A program made the translations under genes and the position numbers. This document shows positions 1 through 6,976 of a stretch of DNA of 25,006 nucleotides, one piece after another. The DNA comes from Tubiluchus corallicola (lineage: Eukaryota; Priapulida; Priapulimorpha; Priapulimorphida; Tubiluchidae). The first letter of the stretch is position 1, and each line of letters opens with the position of its first letter. Where the stretch lies: assembly GCA_030141605.1 (NCBI GenBank), contig JAQGDQ010002471.1, positions 1 through 25,006 on the forward strand. Direction: 5' to 3'. The notes under the pieces were generated by a model. The model had not been told where the DNA came from. It was given only the letters and a program-made list of their open reading frames with translations, and ran no database searches.

Positions 1-347
1 TAGAAGTTAAAACGGATAAGAATGGTGAAGAGTGTATTATCTTTAAATTTAATACAGGTTTTAAAACAGAAAAAGGTGAAAAGAGATTTATGTTTGAAAC
101 GCATTATGCTTGTGGGGAGTTTGAACATAATGGTGAAAAGAAGAGTAGAGCTGAAATCTTTGCTAAATTTTTAAATCGGTGTTTCAAGATAAAAAAGATT
201 GGTTCATTTGAAGAATTGAAAAAAGAGGTGGTAAATCAGAAGGTATCAGTGGCAGTTAAAAAAGGAGGTGATTTCTTAGAATTTTGGTATGCTGGGCATG
301 AGGATGAATATTTATCTATGAAGCATAGTTATTCTCCTAAGAAATAA
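1..347 (+). CDS. Partial second copy of the 143-residue unknown protein (residues 30-143)
   Basis: The open frame enters from the left edge, with the first complete codon at base 3, and stops with TAA at 345-347. Its 114 residues are identical to residues 30-143 of the protein encoded on the minus strand at 2509-2940, because this stretch is the left arm of a perfect inverted repeat. An internal ATG at 90 is probably not a start, since the match continues upstream to the window edge. Whether the N-terminal 29 codons are intact lies outside the window. A strong terminator follows at 366-398, separating it from mobC. Function is unknown; see the full copy for a tentative comparison. Confidence 0.8.
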   Translation, partial: EVKTDKNGEECIIFKFNTGFKTEKGEKRFMFETHYACGEFEHNGEKKSRAEIFAKFLNRCFKIKKIGSFEELKKEVVNQKVSVAVKKGGDFLEFWYAGHEDEYLSMKHSYSPKK

Positions 348-365
348 ATTTTAAAGAGATAAATT

Positions 366-398
366 AAGTGAGGAAATGTAAAATTCCTCACTTTTTTT
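366..398 (+). terminator. Rho-independent terminator after the left copy of the 143-residue gene
   Basis: Ten-base arms AAGTGAGGAA and TTCCTCACTT flank an 8-nt loop and run into seven T residues. It should stop transcription from the left-arm gene before it reaches mobC at 451, so mobC probably has its own promoter in 399-450. Confidence 0.85.
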
Positions 399-450
399 CT
401 ATATGAATTGTAATTTTAAGTTTAATTAAAAAGAAAGAAGATTAATAGAC

Positions 451-2430
451 GTGGAACAAAAAAATAATGCTATAGTTATTGTATTTGCAGGTTTTTCATT
501 TCTTTTTTTGTTAATGATGCTTTATCAATATAATCATTCTTTTCTTATAGAAAGGAATTTAGCGAATAATTATCTTTCTGATTTTATTTTTAATCGGCAA
601 GATTTTTTTAAGAATTTTGTAAAGATTAAAACTTTTATGGTTTTAGTTATTATTATATCTTCATTTACTTTTCCTAACACTTGTAGTAGAATAGAAAATA
701 AGTTGAAATTTTTTCTATTATTTTTGTTAGTGTGTAGTATGTTTATTTTTTTAGAAAAATTACTTTTCTTTTCTTCAGCATTAGCATTTGTAATTTCTGT
801 TTTTGGGAACATTATTTTGTATTTTTTAATTTTTGTTTATTCAAGAAAGTTTATGTCTTTTTTAAAAAAGAAAATAGGGTTTGATGTGATAGAGAAAGGA
901 GAGGTACGGTTTAAGCAGGCATCAGAAAATGTAAAAAATAAATATAGCGTAAACTTTAATACAACACATGGATATATTTCAGTAACCAATCCTTTTAGAG
1001 CGACCCTTGTGCTTGGCACTCCGGGAAGTGGAAAAAGTTATGCAGTAATAGAGGAATATATTAGACAAATGATAAATAAAGGTTTTGCAATGTTGTTGTA
1101 TGATTTTAAGTATCCTGATTTATCGAAATATGCTTATAATGTATATGAGCAAGCAAAAAAAAAGGGCAAGACAAAGTGTAATTTTTATGTATTGGATTTT
1201 AAAAACATTAATCAATCTTATAGATGTAATCCTTTTAAAAGTGCAGTTGTTGATAGTGCAACGGCAATGGAGATGGCAACTACTATTTTGTTTACAATGA
1301 ATAAGACATGGATAGATAAGGGTGGAGATTTTTTTGTTGAATCTGCTATAAATTTTTATGGACTAGTTTTATCTTTTTTGTTGAAGTATGATAAAAGAAT
1401 GTGTACACTGCCACATTCATTGGTATTTATTTCTCAAAGTGCAGAAGATATATTTCCTTTATTATATCTTTATAGTATTATTCATGATGATTTATTTCCT
1501 TTATTTGCTCCATTTAAAGAGGCTGCTGATAAAGAAGTACATGAGCAGTTAGAGGGACAATTAGGAAGTGTACGAATTGGTTTGGGAAAGTTATCAAATA
1601 AAAATATGGCGTATGTTTTAACAGAAGGAGATATAGCTGATAGAAATATAAATTTAGATGTAAATAATGTAGAAAATCCTAAGATTATATGTGTTGGTAA
1701 TGCACCTGATATGCAGAAAATTTTTGGTATTGGCTGTTCAACAGTTTTAGCTTCTGCGAATAAATTTATGAATAATAGAGGAAAAAATTCTTCAAGTATA
1801 ATAATAGACGAATTACCAACTATATTTGTTAATGGAATAGACAATACAATAGCTACGGCACGAAGTAATAAAGTGGCGGTGGTATTAGGTTTTCAAGATT
1901 TTTCACAGTTAGTACGGGATTATGGCAAGAAAGTAACAGACGCTATAATTAATACTATAGGGAACATATTTAGTGGTGCAGTACGTGGGGAGACAGCAAA
2001 AATTCTTTCGGGAGCATTTGGTGATGTTTATCTGCAAGATGTGAATAAAAGTTATGGTGGATCAACTGTAACAATGTCAGAGCAAAAACGAAAAGAAGTA
2101 AAGATACCGAGAAGTGTTATAGAGGATCTTCCACAGGGTGATTTTGTTGGTAAGGTAGTTAGTGATTTTGGAGAAAAACCGAGAGAGTTATCGTTTCATA
2201 CAACAATAAAAATAAAGGAAGAATATAAAAAGAAGCCTTTTGATATAAAAAGAAAGTTTGAGACAAGTGAAAAGGAGATAGATGATAATAATAGACAGAT
2301 AACAGCAGATGTTATAAGATTGGTAAATAGTCATAAAGGGATTATTAATATTTTTAATACTGCCAAAAAAAAATTAGAAAATATAGCATTATTTTTTTGT
2401 TCCACGTCTATTAATCTTCTTTCTTTTTAA
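451..2430 (+). CDS. mobC: MobC/TraG/VirD4-family type IV coupling protein
   Basis: The 659-residue product is an inner-membrane ATPase that links the relaxosome to the mating channel in conjugation. The N-terminal ~140 residues are strongly hydrophobic, with about four membrane segments between residues 6 and 135. The Walker A motif GTPGSGKS is at residues 189-196, followed by the phrase LLYDFKYPDLS that is typical of Bacteroidota MobC proteins. Walker B (SIIIDE) ends at D453-E454, and a conserved GFQDFSQL stretch follows. The start is GTG at 451, chosen because the hydrophobic N terminus begins directly after it; no clear Shine-Dalgarno is seen. The first eight codons and the last 15 codons plus stop lie in the arms of the inverted repeat, so the C-terminal tail is partly repeat-derived. 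No relaxase (MobA/MobB), the usual neighbours, is in the window. Family assignment is firm; the exact subfamily name is by resemblance. Confidence 0.9.
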   Translation: MEQKNNAIVIVFAGFSFLFLLMMLYQYNHSFLIERNLANNYLSDFIFNRQDFFKNFVKIKTFMVLVIIISSFTFPNTCSRIENKLKFFLLFLLVCSMFIFLEKLLFFSSALAFVISVFGNIILYFLIFVYSRKFMSFLKKKIGFDVIEKGEVRFKQASENVKNKYSVNFNTTHGYISVTNPFRATLVLGTPGSGKSYAVIEEYIRQMINKGFAMLLYDFKYPDLSKYAYNVYEQAKKKGKTKCNFYVLDFKNINQSYRCNPFKSAVVDSATAMEMATTILFTMNKTWIDKGGDFFVESAINFYGLVLSFLLKYDKRMCTLPHSLVFISQSAEDIFPLLYLYSIIHDDLFPLFAPFKEAADKEVHEQLEGQLGSVRIGLGKLSNKNMAYVLTEGDIADRNINLDVNNVENPKIICVGNAPDMQKIFGIGCSTVLASANKFMNNRGKNSSSIIIDELPTIFVNGIDNTIATARSNKVAVVLGFQDFSQLVRDYGKKVTDAIINTIGNIFSGAVRGETAKILSGAFGDVYLQDVNKSYGGSTVTMSEQKRKEVKIPRSVIEDLPQGDFVGKVVSDFGEKPRELSFHTTIKIKEEYKKKPFDIKRKFETSEKEIDDNNRQITADVIRLVNSHKGIINIFNTAKKKLENIALFFCSTSINLLSF

Positions 2431-2855
2431 TTAAACTTAAAATTACAATTCATATAGAAAAAAAGTGAGGAATTTTACATTTCCTCACTTAATTTATCTC
2501 TTTAAAATTTATTTCTTAGGAGAATAACTATGCTTCATAGATAAATATTCATCCTCATGCCCAGCATACCAAAATTCTAAGAAATCACCTCCTTTTTTAA
2601 CTGCCACTGATACCTTCTGATTTACCACCTCTTTTTTCAATTCTTCAAATGAACCAATCTTTTTTATCTTGAAACACCGATTTAAAAATTTAGCAAAGAT
2701 TTCAGCTCTACTCTTCTTTTCACCATTATGTTCAAACTCCCCACAAGCATAATGCGTTTCAAACATAAATCTCTTTTCACCTTTTTCTGTTTTAAAACCT
2801 GTATTAAATTTAAAGATAATACACTCTTCACCATTCTTATCCGTTTTAACTTCTA
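2382..2855. repeat. Right arm of the long inverted repeat around mobC
   Basis: This is the reverse complement of 1-474. It contributes the last 15 sense codons and the stop of mobC on the plus strand. On the minus strand it carries a second copy of the mobC start region followed by most of the 143-residue gene. The unique segment between the arms is 475-2381 (1907 bp). Because the arms are identical, recombination between them would flip that segment while rebuilding an intact mobC in the opposite direction. Confidence 0.93.
2458..2490 (-). terminator. Terminator after the 143-residue gene (right arm)
   Basis: Mirror copy of the hairpin at 366-398, with 10-bp arms, an 8-nt loop and a T tract on the minus strand. 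It lies 19 bp after the stop of the minus-strand gene at 2509 and about 28 bp after the mobC stop, so it may serve convergent transcription from both sides. Confidence 0.82.
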
Positions 2856-2940
2856 CATCTTCAACAAACATAAGATGTACTCCTTGCGTAAACAAAGGTT
2901 TAATTTCTCCTAAATGTTGATTTAATTCTTGAAAATCCAT
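2509..2940 (-). CDS. Unknown 143-residue protein, possibly DUF669/ssDNA-binding-like
   Basis: A complete ORF with ATG at 2940 and stop at 2509. No signal peptide or membrane segment is seen; the protein is rich in Lys, Glu and Phe. Its pattern is an early strand pair around VEVKTDKNGEECIIFKFN, a helix with RAEIFAKFLNRCF, then GSFEELKKEVVNQKVSVAVKKG. This loosely recalls small phage and plasmid proteins of the DUF669 type linked to single-strand DNA binding. That is only a resemblance by eye, and the function is not established. It lies 27 bp downstream of the nuclease gene on the same strand and probably shares its transcript, which would end at the hairpin 2458-2490. A second, identical copy enters the window at its left edge. 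Confidence 0.75.
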   Translation of the reverse strand: MDFQELNQHLGEIKPLFTQGVHLMFVEDVEVKTDKNGEECIIFKFNTGFKTEKGEKRFMFETHYACGEFEHNGEKKSRAEIFAKFLNRCFKIKKIGSFEELKKEVVNQKVSVAVKKGGDFLEFWYAGHEDEYLSMKHSYSPKK

Positions 2941-2967
2941 AGTTCTAATTTTTATAAGTTGAATAAA

Positions 2968-3387
2968 TTATTTACACCAATAATCCTCTTTTTTGCCACC
3001 ACCATACTTATATGCATAATTCTTATTAAGAAGTTCTTCTGCCAAATCAATATCATCATACCAAACCTCAGCAACAATTCTAAAATACTTTCCTCTTTCT
3101 ATATTTCTCAATTCTATTTTATTAGCATTAAACAATACTTTTCTAACATAGTCCCTAACAATTATTGCCAACTTCTTTTCATCTTCACATTTACCTCTAA
3201 TCTCAGGAGCATCGATTCCTGCTATTCTTATAGGCATATTTTTACCTATTATATCAGGATAACTATTAATATTAACCCTAAATGTATCTCCGTCATAAAC
3301 TGATATTATACTATCTACTATTATATGTTGAGCATATCCTTGTTGAAAACAAGAAAAAACTATAACAAAAAACAATATTCTTTTCAT
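2968..3387 (-). CDS. Secreted staphylococcal-nuclease-family (SNase/thermonuclease) protein
   Basis: The 139-residue product starts with a signal peptide (residues 1-19, ending GYA before Q20) and is otherwise one SNase domain, a Ca2+-dependent nuclease fold that cuts DNA and RNA. The catalytic set is complete: D34 in YDGDTF, R54 and D59/E62 in RIAGIDAPE, and R103 in GKYFRIVAEV. These align with D21, R35, D40, E43 and R87 of the staphylococcal enzyme. The position of the classical T41 is Ala, as in many homologues. The start is ATG at 3387, preceded by a promoter at 3412-3441. SNase genes are common passengers of conjugative plasmids, but what this one does for the element is not known. Secretion to the periplasm or outside is inferred from the signal peptide. 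Confidence 0.92.
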   Translation of the reverse strand: MKRILFFVIVFSCFQQGYAQHIIVDSIISVYDGDTFRVNINSYPDIIGKNMPIRIAGIDAPEIRGKCEDEKKLAIIVRDYVRKVLFNANKIELRNIERGKYFRIVAEVWYDDIDLAEELLNKNYAYKYGGGKKEDYWCK

Positions 3388-3411
3388 AACTATCTAATAT
3401 GCTAATTGAAT

Positions 3412-3441
3412 TAAATTTAAATTATGTTTTTATAAAAACAA
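3412..3441 (-). promoter_or_regulatory. Promoter of the SNase gene
   Basis: On the minus strand, TTG (3439-3441), a 19-nt spacer and TAAATTTA (3412-3419) fit the Bacteroidota primary-sigma pattern TTG-N19/21-TAnnTTTG, apart from the last base. Transcription would start near 3404, about 17 nt before the ATG. It lies just after the T tract of the folded element described next. Confidence 0.5.
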
Positions 3442-3557
3442 AAAAAACGTGAGCCCCCAATCCAACAACAGAAGCTCCACTACTGTATTAATGATGAAGA
3501 GGTAACCCACGCTTATACAAATTTTCATCATTAAATCTATAAACATAAATAGTGGAG
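3441..3557 (-). ncRNA. Strongly folded non-coding element (possible small RNA or attenuator)
   Basis: No gene fits in 3388-3918, but the DNA is highly structured. CTCCACTA at 3475-3482 pairs with TAGTGGAG at 3550-3557. Inside it, an 11-bp perfect stem joins 3488-3498 to 3524-3534. A third pairing joins 3446-3453 to 3506-3514 (about 8-9 pairs with G-U wobbles on the minus strand) and ends in a minus-strand T tract at 3441-3447, like a terminator. The third pairing can coexist with the others only as a pseudoknot; otherwise the folds are alternatives. The strand is inferred from the T tract. I do not recognise it as a named RNA family. A cruciform protein-binding site is the other possibility. 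Confidence 0.45.
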
Positions 3558-3865
3558 TAAGTGTTGAATTAAACAATTATAAACATTTATCTAAACAAAT
3601 CCAAAAAATTAAATATTTCTTTAACTATAATTTAAAATTAAAAACAAATAAAGGAAAAAGGAAAGATAAAAGAATTTCTTTGTGAAAAGACAACAGGGGA
3701 AAAGAATCAAAGGGAGAAAACAAAAAAATCAAAGGGAAAAAAGAGGCAAAGGAGAGGAAGAAGAGAATTTTATGCAACGCACTCCCCACCCTTATTACTT
3801 AACATAATGAAATTTATACTTATAAATATTCCATGAAAAAAAAGTAAAAAAAAACAGCAAAAAAC
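3558..3865. other. Non-coding AT/purine-rich spacer with short iteron-like repeats
   Basis: No ORF is supported here. From about 3650 to 3770 the plus strand is almost all purine. ATCAAAGGGAGAAAA and ATCAAAGGGAAAAAA occur around 3706-3745. The same motif recurs at about 3 bp's difference near 9534, inside the origin, and on the minus strand it resembles a degenerate iteron (TTTTCTCCCTTTGA). Confidence 0.4.
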
Positions 3866-3896
3866 TTGACATAAAGTATTGATTTTCTTATATTTA
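3866..3896 (+). promoter_or_regulatory. Promoter of the 3919-8049 operon
   Basis: TTGACA (3866-3871) and TATATT (3889-3894) are 17 bp apart, which resembles a sigma-70 promoter. Read as a Bacteroidota promoter it is TTG, a 20-nt spacer and TATATTTA (3889-3896). Transcription would start near 3904, only about 15 nt before the first in-frame ATG of the repeat. Confidence 0.65.
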
Positions 3897-3909
3897 TAAT
3901 AAATAAAAA

Positions 3910-4004
3910 GAAATTAAAATGTGTAAAAAAAAGGAAATTAAAATGTGTAAAAAAAAGGAAATTAAAATGTGTAAAAAAAAGGAAATTAAAATGTGTAAAA
4001 AAAG
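3910..4004 (+). repeat. 24-bp tandem repeat carrying repeated translation starts
   Basis: Three exact 24-bp units and a fourth one base shorter begin at 3910, 3934, 3958 and 3982. Each contains an ATG (3919, 3943, 3967, 3991) with the spacing GAAATTAAAATG; the last three are preceded by AAGGA, a possible Shine-Dalgarno. As 24 is a multiple of three, all four ATGs share one frame. Gain or loss of units would change the number of start sites and the N-terminal length without a frameshift. Confidence 0.92.
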
Positions 4005-4572
4005 AACCAAAAACCCACAAATCAAAAAAATCAAATGCGTTTCTGTGCGCCTTTCTTCATTCACCCTTTTGAAATCTGGAAAAGCATATCTAGCGACTGC
4101 CTATGATGGCTCTGAATGCTTTATTCCAGCTTCTTGCTATTATGGCGAAGACTATGATGTTCAAAAATCAAACGCTTACTGGATAGCAGAATCGATCCTT
4201 CATCAGAAGGACATTCAATGGTCGAACAAAAAGGTATCTTGGTTTGACAAAAAGCAAGAAGAGAAAGACGGAGTAAAAACAGAAGTTTTTATACCATTGA
4301 AAATAGACCCAATCGCGAATCCGCAAGCAGAAGAGGAATTGCAGAAAACAGTTAAGGGTTATTATTTAAGATGGGATGAAGTCCCCATTGTAATAAACAG
4401 ATTTGGCAAGAAGATGTTTAGAAAAAGGCAAATAATCCATATATATGAGGGGGTTTTGGCAAAAGCTCCCAAAGGGTTTAAAAAATTATCAGATCATAGT
4501 TTTAAAAAAGTAAAAGAAAAAGAGGGGACGCATATAGAGTGGGACGATCCCCTTAACACAAAGTCAAAATGA
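3919..4572 (+). CDS. Unknown basic protein, first gene of the helicase/PP-loop/ParB operon
   Basis: An ORF of up to 217 residues. I do not recognise its family. The four possible starts (3919, 3943, 3967, 3991) come from the tandem repeat and add up to three copies of an eight-residue Lys-rich unit (MCKKKEIK). The shortest form, from 3991 (193 residues), is probably the conserved protein. No membrane segment or signal is seen. Visible features are a compact first part with Tyr/Cys-rich ECFIPASCYYGEDYD, a charged middle, the stretch GYYLRWDEVPIVINRFGKKMFRKRQIIHIYEG and a Lys-rich tail. The stop overlaps the helicase start by 4 bp (ATGA), so the two are probably translationally coupled and may act together. 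A nucleic-acid or accessory role is only a guess from the context and basic charge. Confidence 0.8.
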   Translation: MCKKKEIKMCKKKEIKMCKKKEIKMCKKRTKNPQIKKIKCVSVRLSSFTLLKSGKAYLATAYDGSECFIPASCYYGEDYDVQKSNAYWIAESILHQKDIQWSNKKVSWFDKKQEEKDGVKTEVFIPLKIDPIANPQAEEELQKTVKGYYLRWDEVPIVINRFGKKMFRKRQIIHIYEGVLAKAPKGFKKLSDHSFKKVKEKEGTHIEWDDPLNTKSK

Positions 4573-5774
4573 ATCAGAAAGACATAAAACTTTTGAAACA
4601 TCAGAGAGAGGCAATAAAACGCCTCTCTCTGTTAAAAGTAGGAGCATTGTTTATGCAACCGGGTACTGGCAAAACCTTGACAGCATACAAATTGCTTCAA
4701 GAATGTAAACCAGATTATATAGTTTGGTTTACACCTTTTCAAACAAAAAAAAATTTAAAAATAGAATTAGAAAAATATGGCAATTTTGTCAACATAGACA
4801 TAATTGGCACAGAAAGTATTAGCGGAAGTAATAGATTGTATTTTAAACTTTTAGAAAAAGTAGGTAAATATAAAAACGTTGCCATTGTTGTTGATGAAAG
4901 CATAAAGATAAAAAATTGGTCTGCAAAAAGAACTCAGAGGATTTTAGAATTAGGTAGGCGAGCAACATTTAAACTTATTCTCAATGGCACTCCTCTCACA
5001 AGAAATATACTTGATCTTTGGGCTCAATGTGAGTTTTTAAGTAGAAAGATATTAAAAATGGGATATGTGCAATTCAAAAATAATTTTTGCGAGATAGTTA
5101 CTCGTACAAGAAAACACAATGGACGTGTACATAAAGAAGAGTTTGTGAGAGATTGTCATAATCTAGACTATTTGTATAGTCTAATCTCTCCTTATGTATA
5201 TGAATGTGATTTGAATTTGAAAATAAAAAAACAGCACGTTACAGTAAATTATAGCTTAGAAGATAAAGAAAGAGAAGAGTATGAGTGGCTTAAACGAAGG
5301 TTTTTGAGTATAGAAGCGTTACAAAAACATAATAACAATATTTTCTTAAAAATGACTCAAAAGCTACAACATTCGTATAGCTCCACACCTTCTAAATTAG
5401 AAGTATTAAAAAAAATATTATCTAAAAAAGATCCTACAAAATGTCTTGTGTATACAAAATACATCAAAAGCAGACAATGCGTAGAAGAAAAGTTTCCAGA
5501 ACTGAAAACGATGAGTTATGGAATGCATTCTTTTGGGCTTAATTTGCAAAAATACAATACAATTATTTACTTTGACCAGACGTTTGACTATGCTCAGCTT
5601 ACACAAAGTGAGTTTAGAATCTATAGAACGGGTCAAGAAGAAGACTGTACTTATTTTTATATGAAAGGAGACGTAGGATTAGAAAAAGTTATAAATTTGT
5701 GCATAAAAAAGAAAATAAGTTTGTTGGAATATTTTAAAAAAGTAGGACTTGAGCAAGTAAAAAAAGAGCTGTGA
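4569..5774 (+). CDS. SNF2-like superfamily 2 helicase/translocase
   Basis: The 401-residue product carries the SF2 core in short form. HQREAI at residues 11-16 precedes Walker A PGTGKT (31-36). Motif II appears as VVDES (107-111) instead of DEAH, and motif III as LNGTPLT (138-144). The second RecA-like lobe includes KCLVYTKY and ends with motif VI as YRTGQ (about 352-356), very like the RxGQ of SNF2 proteins. It should be a DNA-dependent ATPase that moves along or remodels DNA. It is short for the family and has no extra nuclease domain. Compact SNF2 proteins of this kind are frequent in phages and mobile elements. Start and stop overlap both neighbours (ATGA at 4569; GTG/TGA at 5771-5774), which argues that it works with the PP-loop and ParB-like proteins after it. 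Confidence 0.88.
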   Translation: MNQKDIKLLKHQREAIKRLSLLKVGALFMQPGTGKTLTAYKLLQECKPDYIVWFTPFQTKKNLKIELEKYGNFVNIDIIGTESISGSNRLYFKLLEKVGKYKNVAIVVDESIKIKNWSAKRTQRILELGRRATFKLILNGTPLTRNILDLWAQCEFLSRKILKMGYVQFKNNFCEIVTRTRKHNGRVHKEEFVRDCHNLDYLYSLISPYVYECDLNLKIKKQHVTVNYSLEDKEREEYEWLKRRFLSIEALQKHNNNIFLKMTQKLQHSYSSTPSKLEVLKKILSKKDPTKCLVYTKYIKSRQCVEEKFPELKTMSYGMHSFGLNLQKYNTIIYFDQTFDYAQLTQSEFRIYRTGQEEDCTYFYMKGDVGLEKVINLCIKKKISLLEYFKKVGLEQVKKEL

Positions 5775-6976
5775 GTACGAAACAATACAGAAAAATCAAC
5801 GTATACGAAGCCGCAAAACAACGATTTGAATTTGTTTTTAAAGAGTTTGAGAGGGTTTGTATTAGTTCTTCCTTTGGGAAGGATAGTGGGGTAATGCTCC
5901 ACATGGCAATAGAGGAGGCAAGAAGGCAAAATAAGTTGCCTGTAAACGTCCTCTTTATCGATATGGAGGCTCAATATGAACATACAATAGACTTTGCAAC
6001 AGCAATGATGCAAAAAAAAGAGATAAAGCCTTATTGGGTCGCTCTCCCAATAAATCTCCGAAACTCTGTAAGTCAGTTTCAGCCGTTTTGGAGGTGCTGG
6101 GACGCGGAACGAAAAGGTGATTGGACGAGAAAAATGCCAGAGGATTGCATTAGTGATGTAGATTATTTCCCGTTTTTCAAAATTGGAATGGAGTTCGAAG
6201 AATTTGTACTTGCTTTTGGCGAGTGGTTTAGTCAGGGGAAAAAGACAGCTTGTGTGGTCGGGATCAGAAGCGACGAAAGTCTAAATAGGTTTAGGACGAT
6301 TAGAAATGAAAATAAAAAAACATATAAGAACGAAACGTGGACGACAAAACTATTTCCAGAGACAAATAAGCAGATATACAATTGCTATCCTCTATATGAT
6401 TGGAGGACAGAAGATATTTGGATAGCGAATGGAAAAAACAAATGGAAATATAACAAAATATACGATTTAATGTATCTGGCAGGAGTATCAATACATAAAC
6501 AACGCCTTTGCCAGCCTTATGGAGATGACCAACGACAAGGGTTATATCTATTTAAGATGCTTGAACCTCAAACATGGGCAAAAGTCGTCAATAGAGTCGA
6601 GGGAGCGAACTTTGGAAACAGATACACCGAAGCCAATCATATTGCTTTGGGGAGAAATAAAATATTCTTGCCAAAAGAGCACACGTACGAAAGTTACGCG
6701 AAATTTTTACTCGAAACAATGCCTAAATCTTTATCAGAACACTACCAACGCAAAATAGATAAGTTTATTGCGTGGTGGGAAAAAGAAGGGGTGAAAACAA
6801 TCCCAGATTATGCTAATCAGAAGCAAGAAATGGCAAGGAAAGTGCCATCATGGAGAAGAATTTGCAAAACATTAATTAAAAATGATTATTGGTGCAAAGG
6901 ACTCTCGTTTGCTCAAACAAAAGGAGAAATCCAAAGACAATTAGAAATCATTAAAAAATACACAGAACTACTATGA
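5771..6976 (+). CDS. PP-loop ATPase of the PAPS-reductase superfamily, DUF3440 type (YbdN/IbrA-like)
   Basis: 401 residues, starting at GTG 5771, which overlaps the helicase stop. The PP-loop SFGKDSG is at residues 34-40, followed by the characteristic VLFIDMEAQYEHT, a Trp-rich substrate region (FQPFWRCWDAE), VVGIRSDESLNRFRT, YPLYDWRTEDIW and RLCQPYGDDQRQGL. These are hallmarks of DUF3440 proteins such as E. coli YbdN and IbrA. PP-loop enzymes adenylate a substrate with ATP; relatives reduce PAPS or take part in sulfur insertion, including DndC in DNA phosphorothioation. The substrate of DUF3440 proteins is not established. The next gene encodes the ParB-like partner also found beside ybdN and ibrA. 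G+C content looks higher by eye than in the tra and surface genes, suggesting separate acquisition of this operon. Confidence 0.92.
   Translation: MSTKQYRKINVYEAAKQRFEFVFKEFERVCISSSFGKDSGVMLHMAIEEARRQNKLPVNVLFIDMEAQYEHTIDFATAMMQKKEIKPYWVALPINLRNSVSQFQPFWRCWDAERKGDWTRKMPEDCISDVDYFPFFKIGMEFEEFVLAFGEWFSQGKKTACVVGIRSDESLNRFRTIRNENKKTYKNETWTTKLFPETNKQIYNCYPLYDWRTEDIWIANGKNKWKYNKIYDLMYLAGVSIHKQRLCQPYGDDQRQGLYLFKMLEPQTWAKVVNRVEGANFGNRYTEANHIALGRNKIFLPKEHTYESYAKFLLETMPKSLSEHYQRKIDKFIAWWEKEGVKTIPDYANQKQEMARKVPSWRRICKTLIKNDYWCKGLSFAQTKGEIQRQLEIIKKYTELL

Larger units (their letters stand above)
1..474. repeat. Left arm of a long perfect inverted repeat around mobC
   Basis: Base x here pairs with base 2856-x on the right, from the window edge to base 474; identity stops at 475 versus 2381. 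All compared stretches match exactly. The arm holds most of the 143-residue gene, its terminator, the mobC leader and the first eight mobC codons. It probably extends beyond the left edge of the window. Confidence 0.93.

Noticed and set aside
1-2855. On/off phase variation of mobC by inversion
   Set aside because: Because both arms carry the start and, in antisense, the end of the gene, inversion rebuilds a full mobC in the other direction. Only orientation would change.
2929-3303. Plus-strand 124-residue ORF
   Set aside because: It is antisense to the SNase gene, whose signal peptide and catalytic residues are complete; the ORF's Ile/Phe-rich composition is that of AT-rich shadow frames.
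3441-3557. Integron attC site
   Set aside because: The long stem suggested it, but the expected paired GTTRRRY/RYYYAAC core sites are not present and there is no integrase.
3820-4020. Minus-strand 66-residue ORF with FFTHFNFL repeats
   Set aside because: Antisense reading of the 24-bp tandem repeat and the promoter region; the plus-strand operon explains the DNA better.
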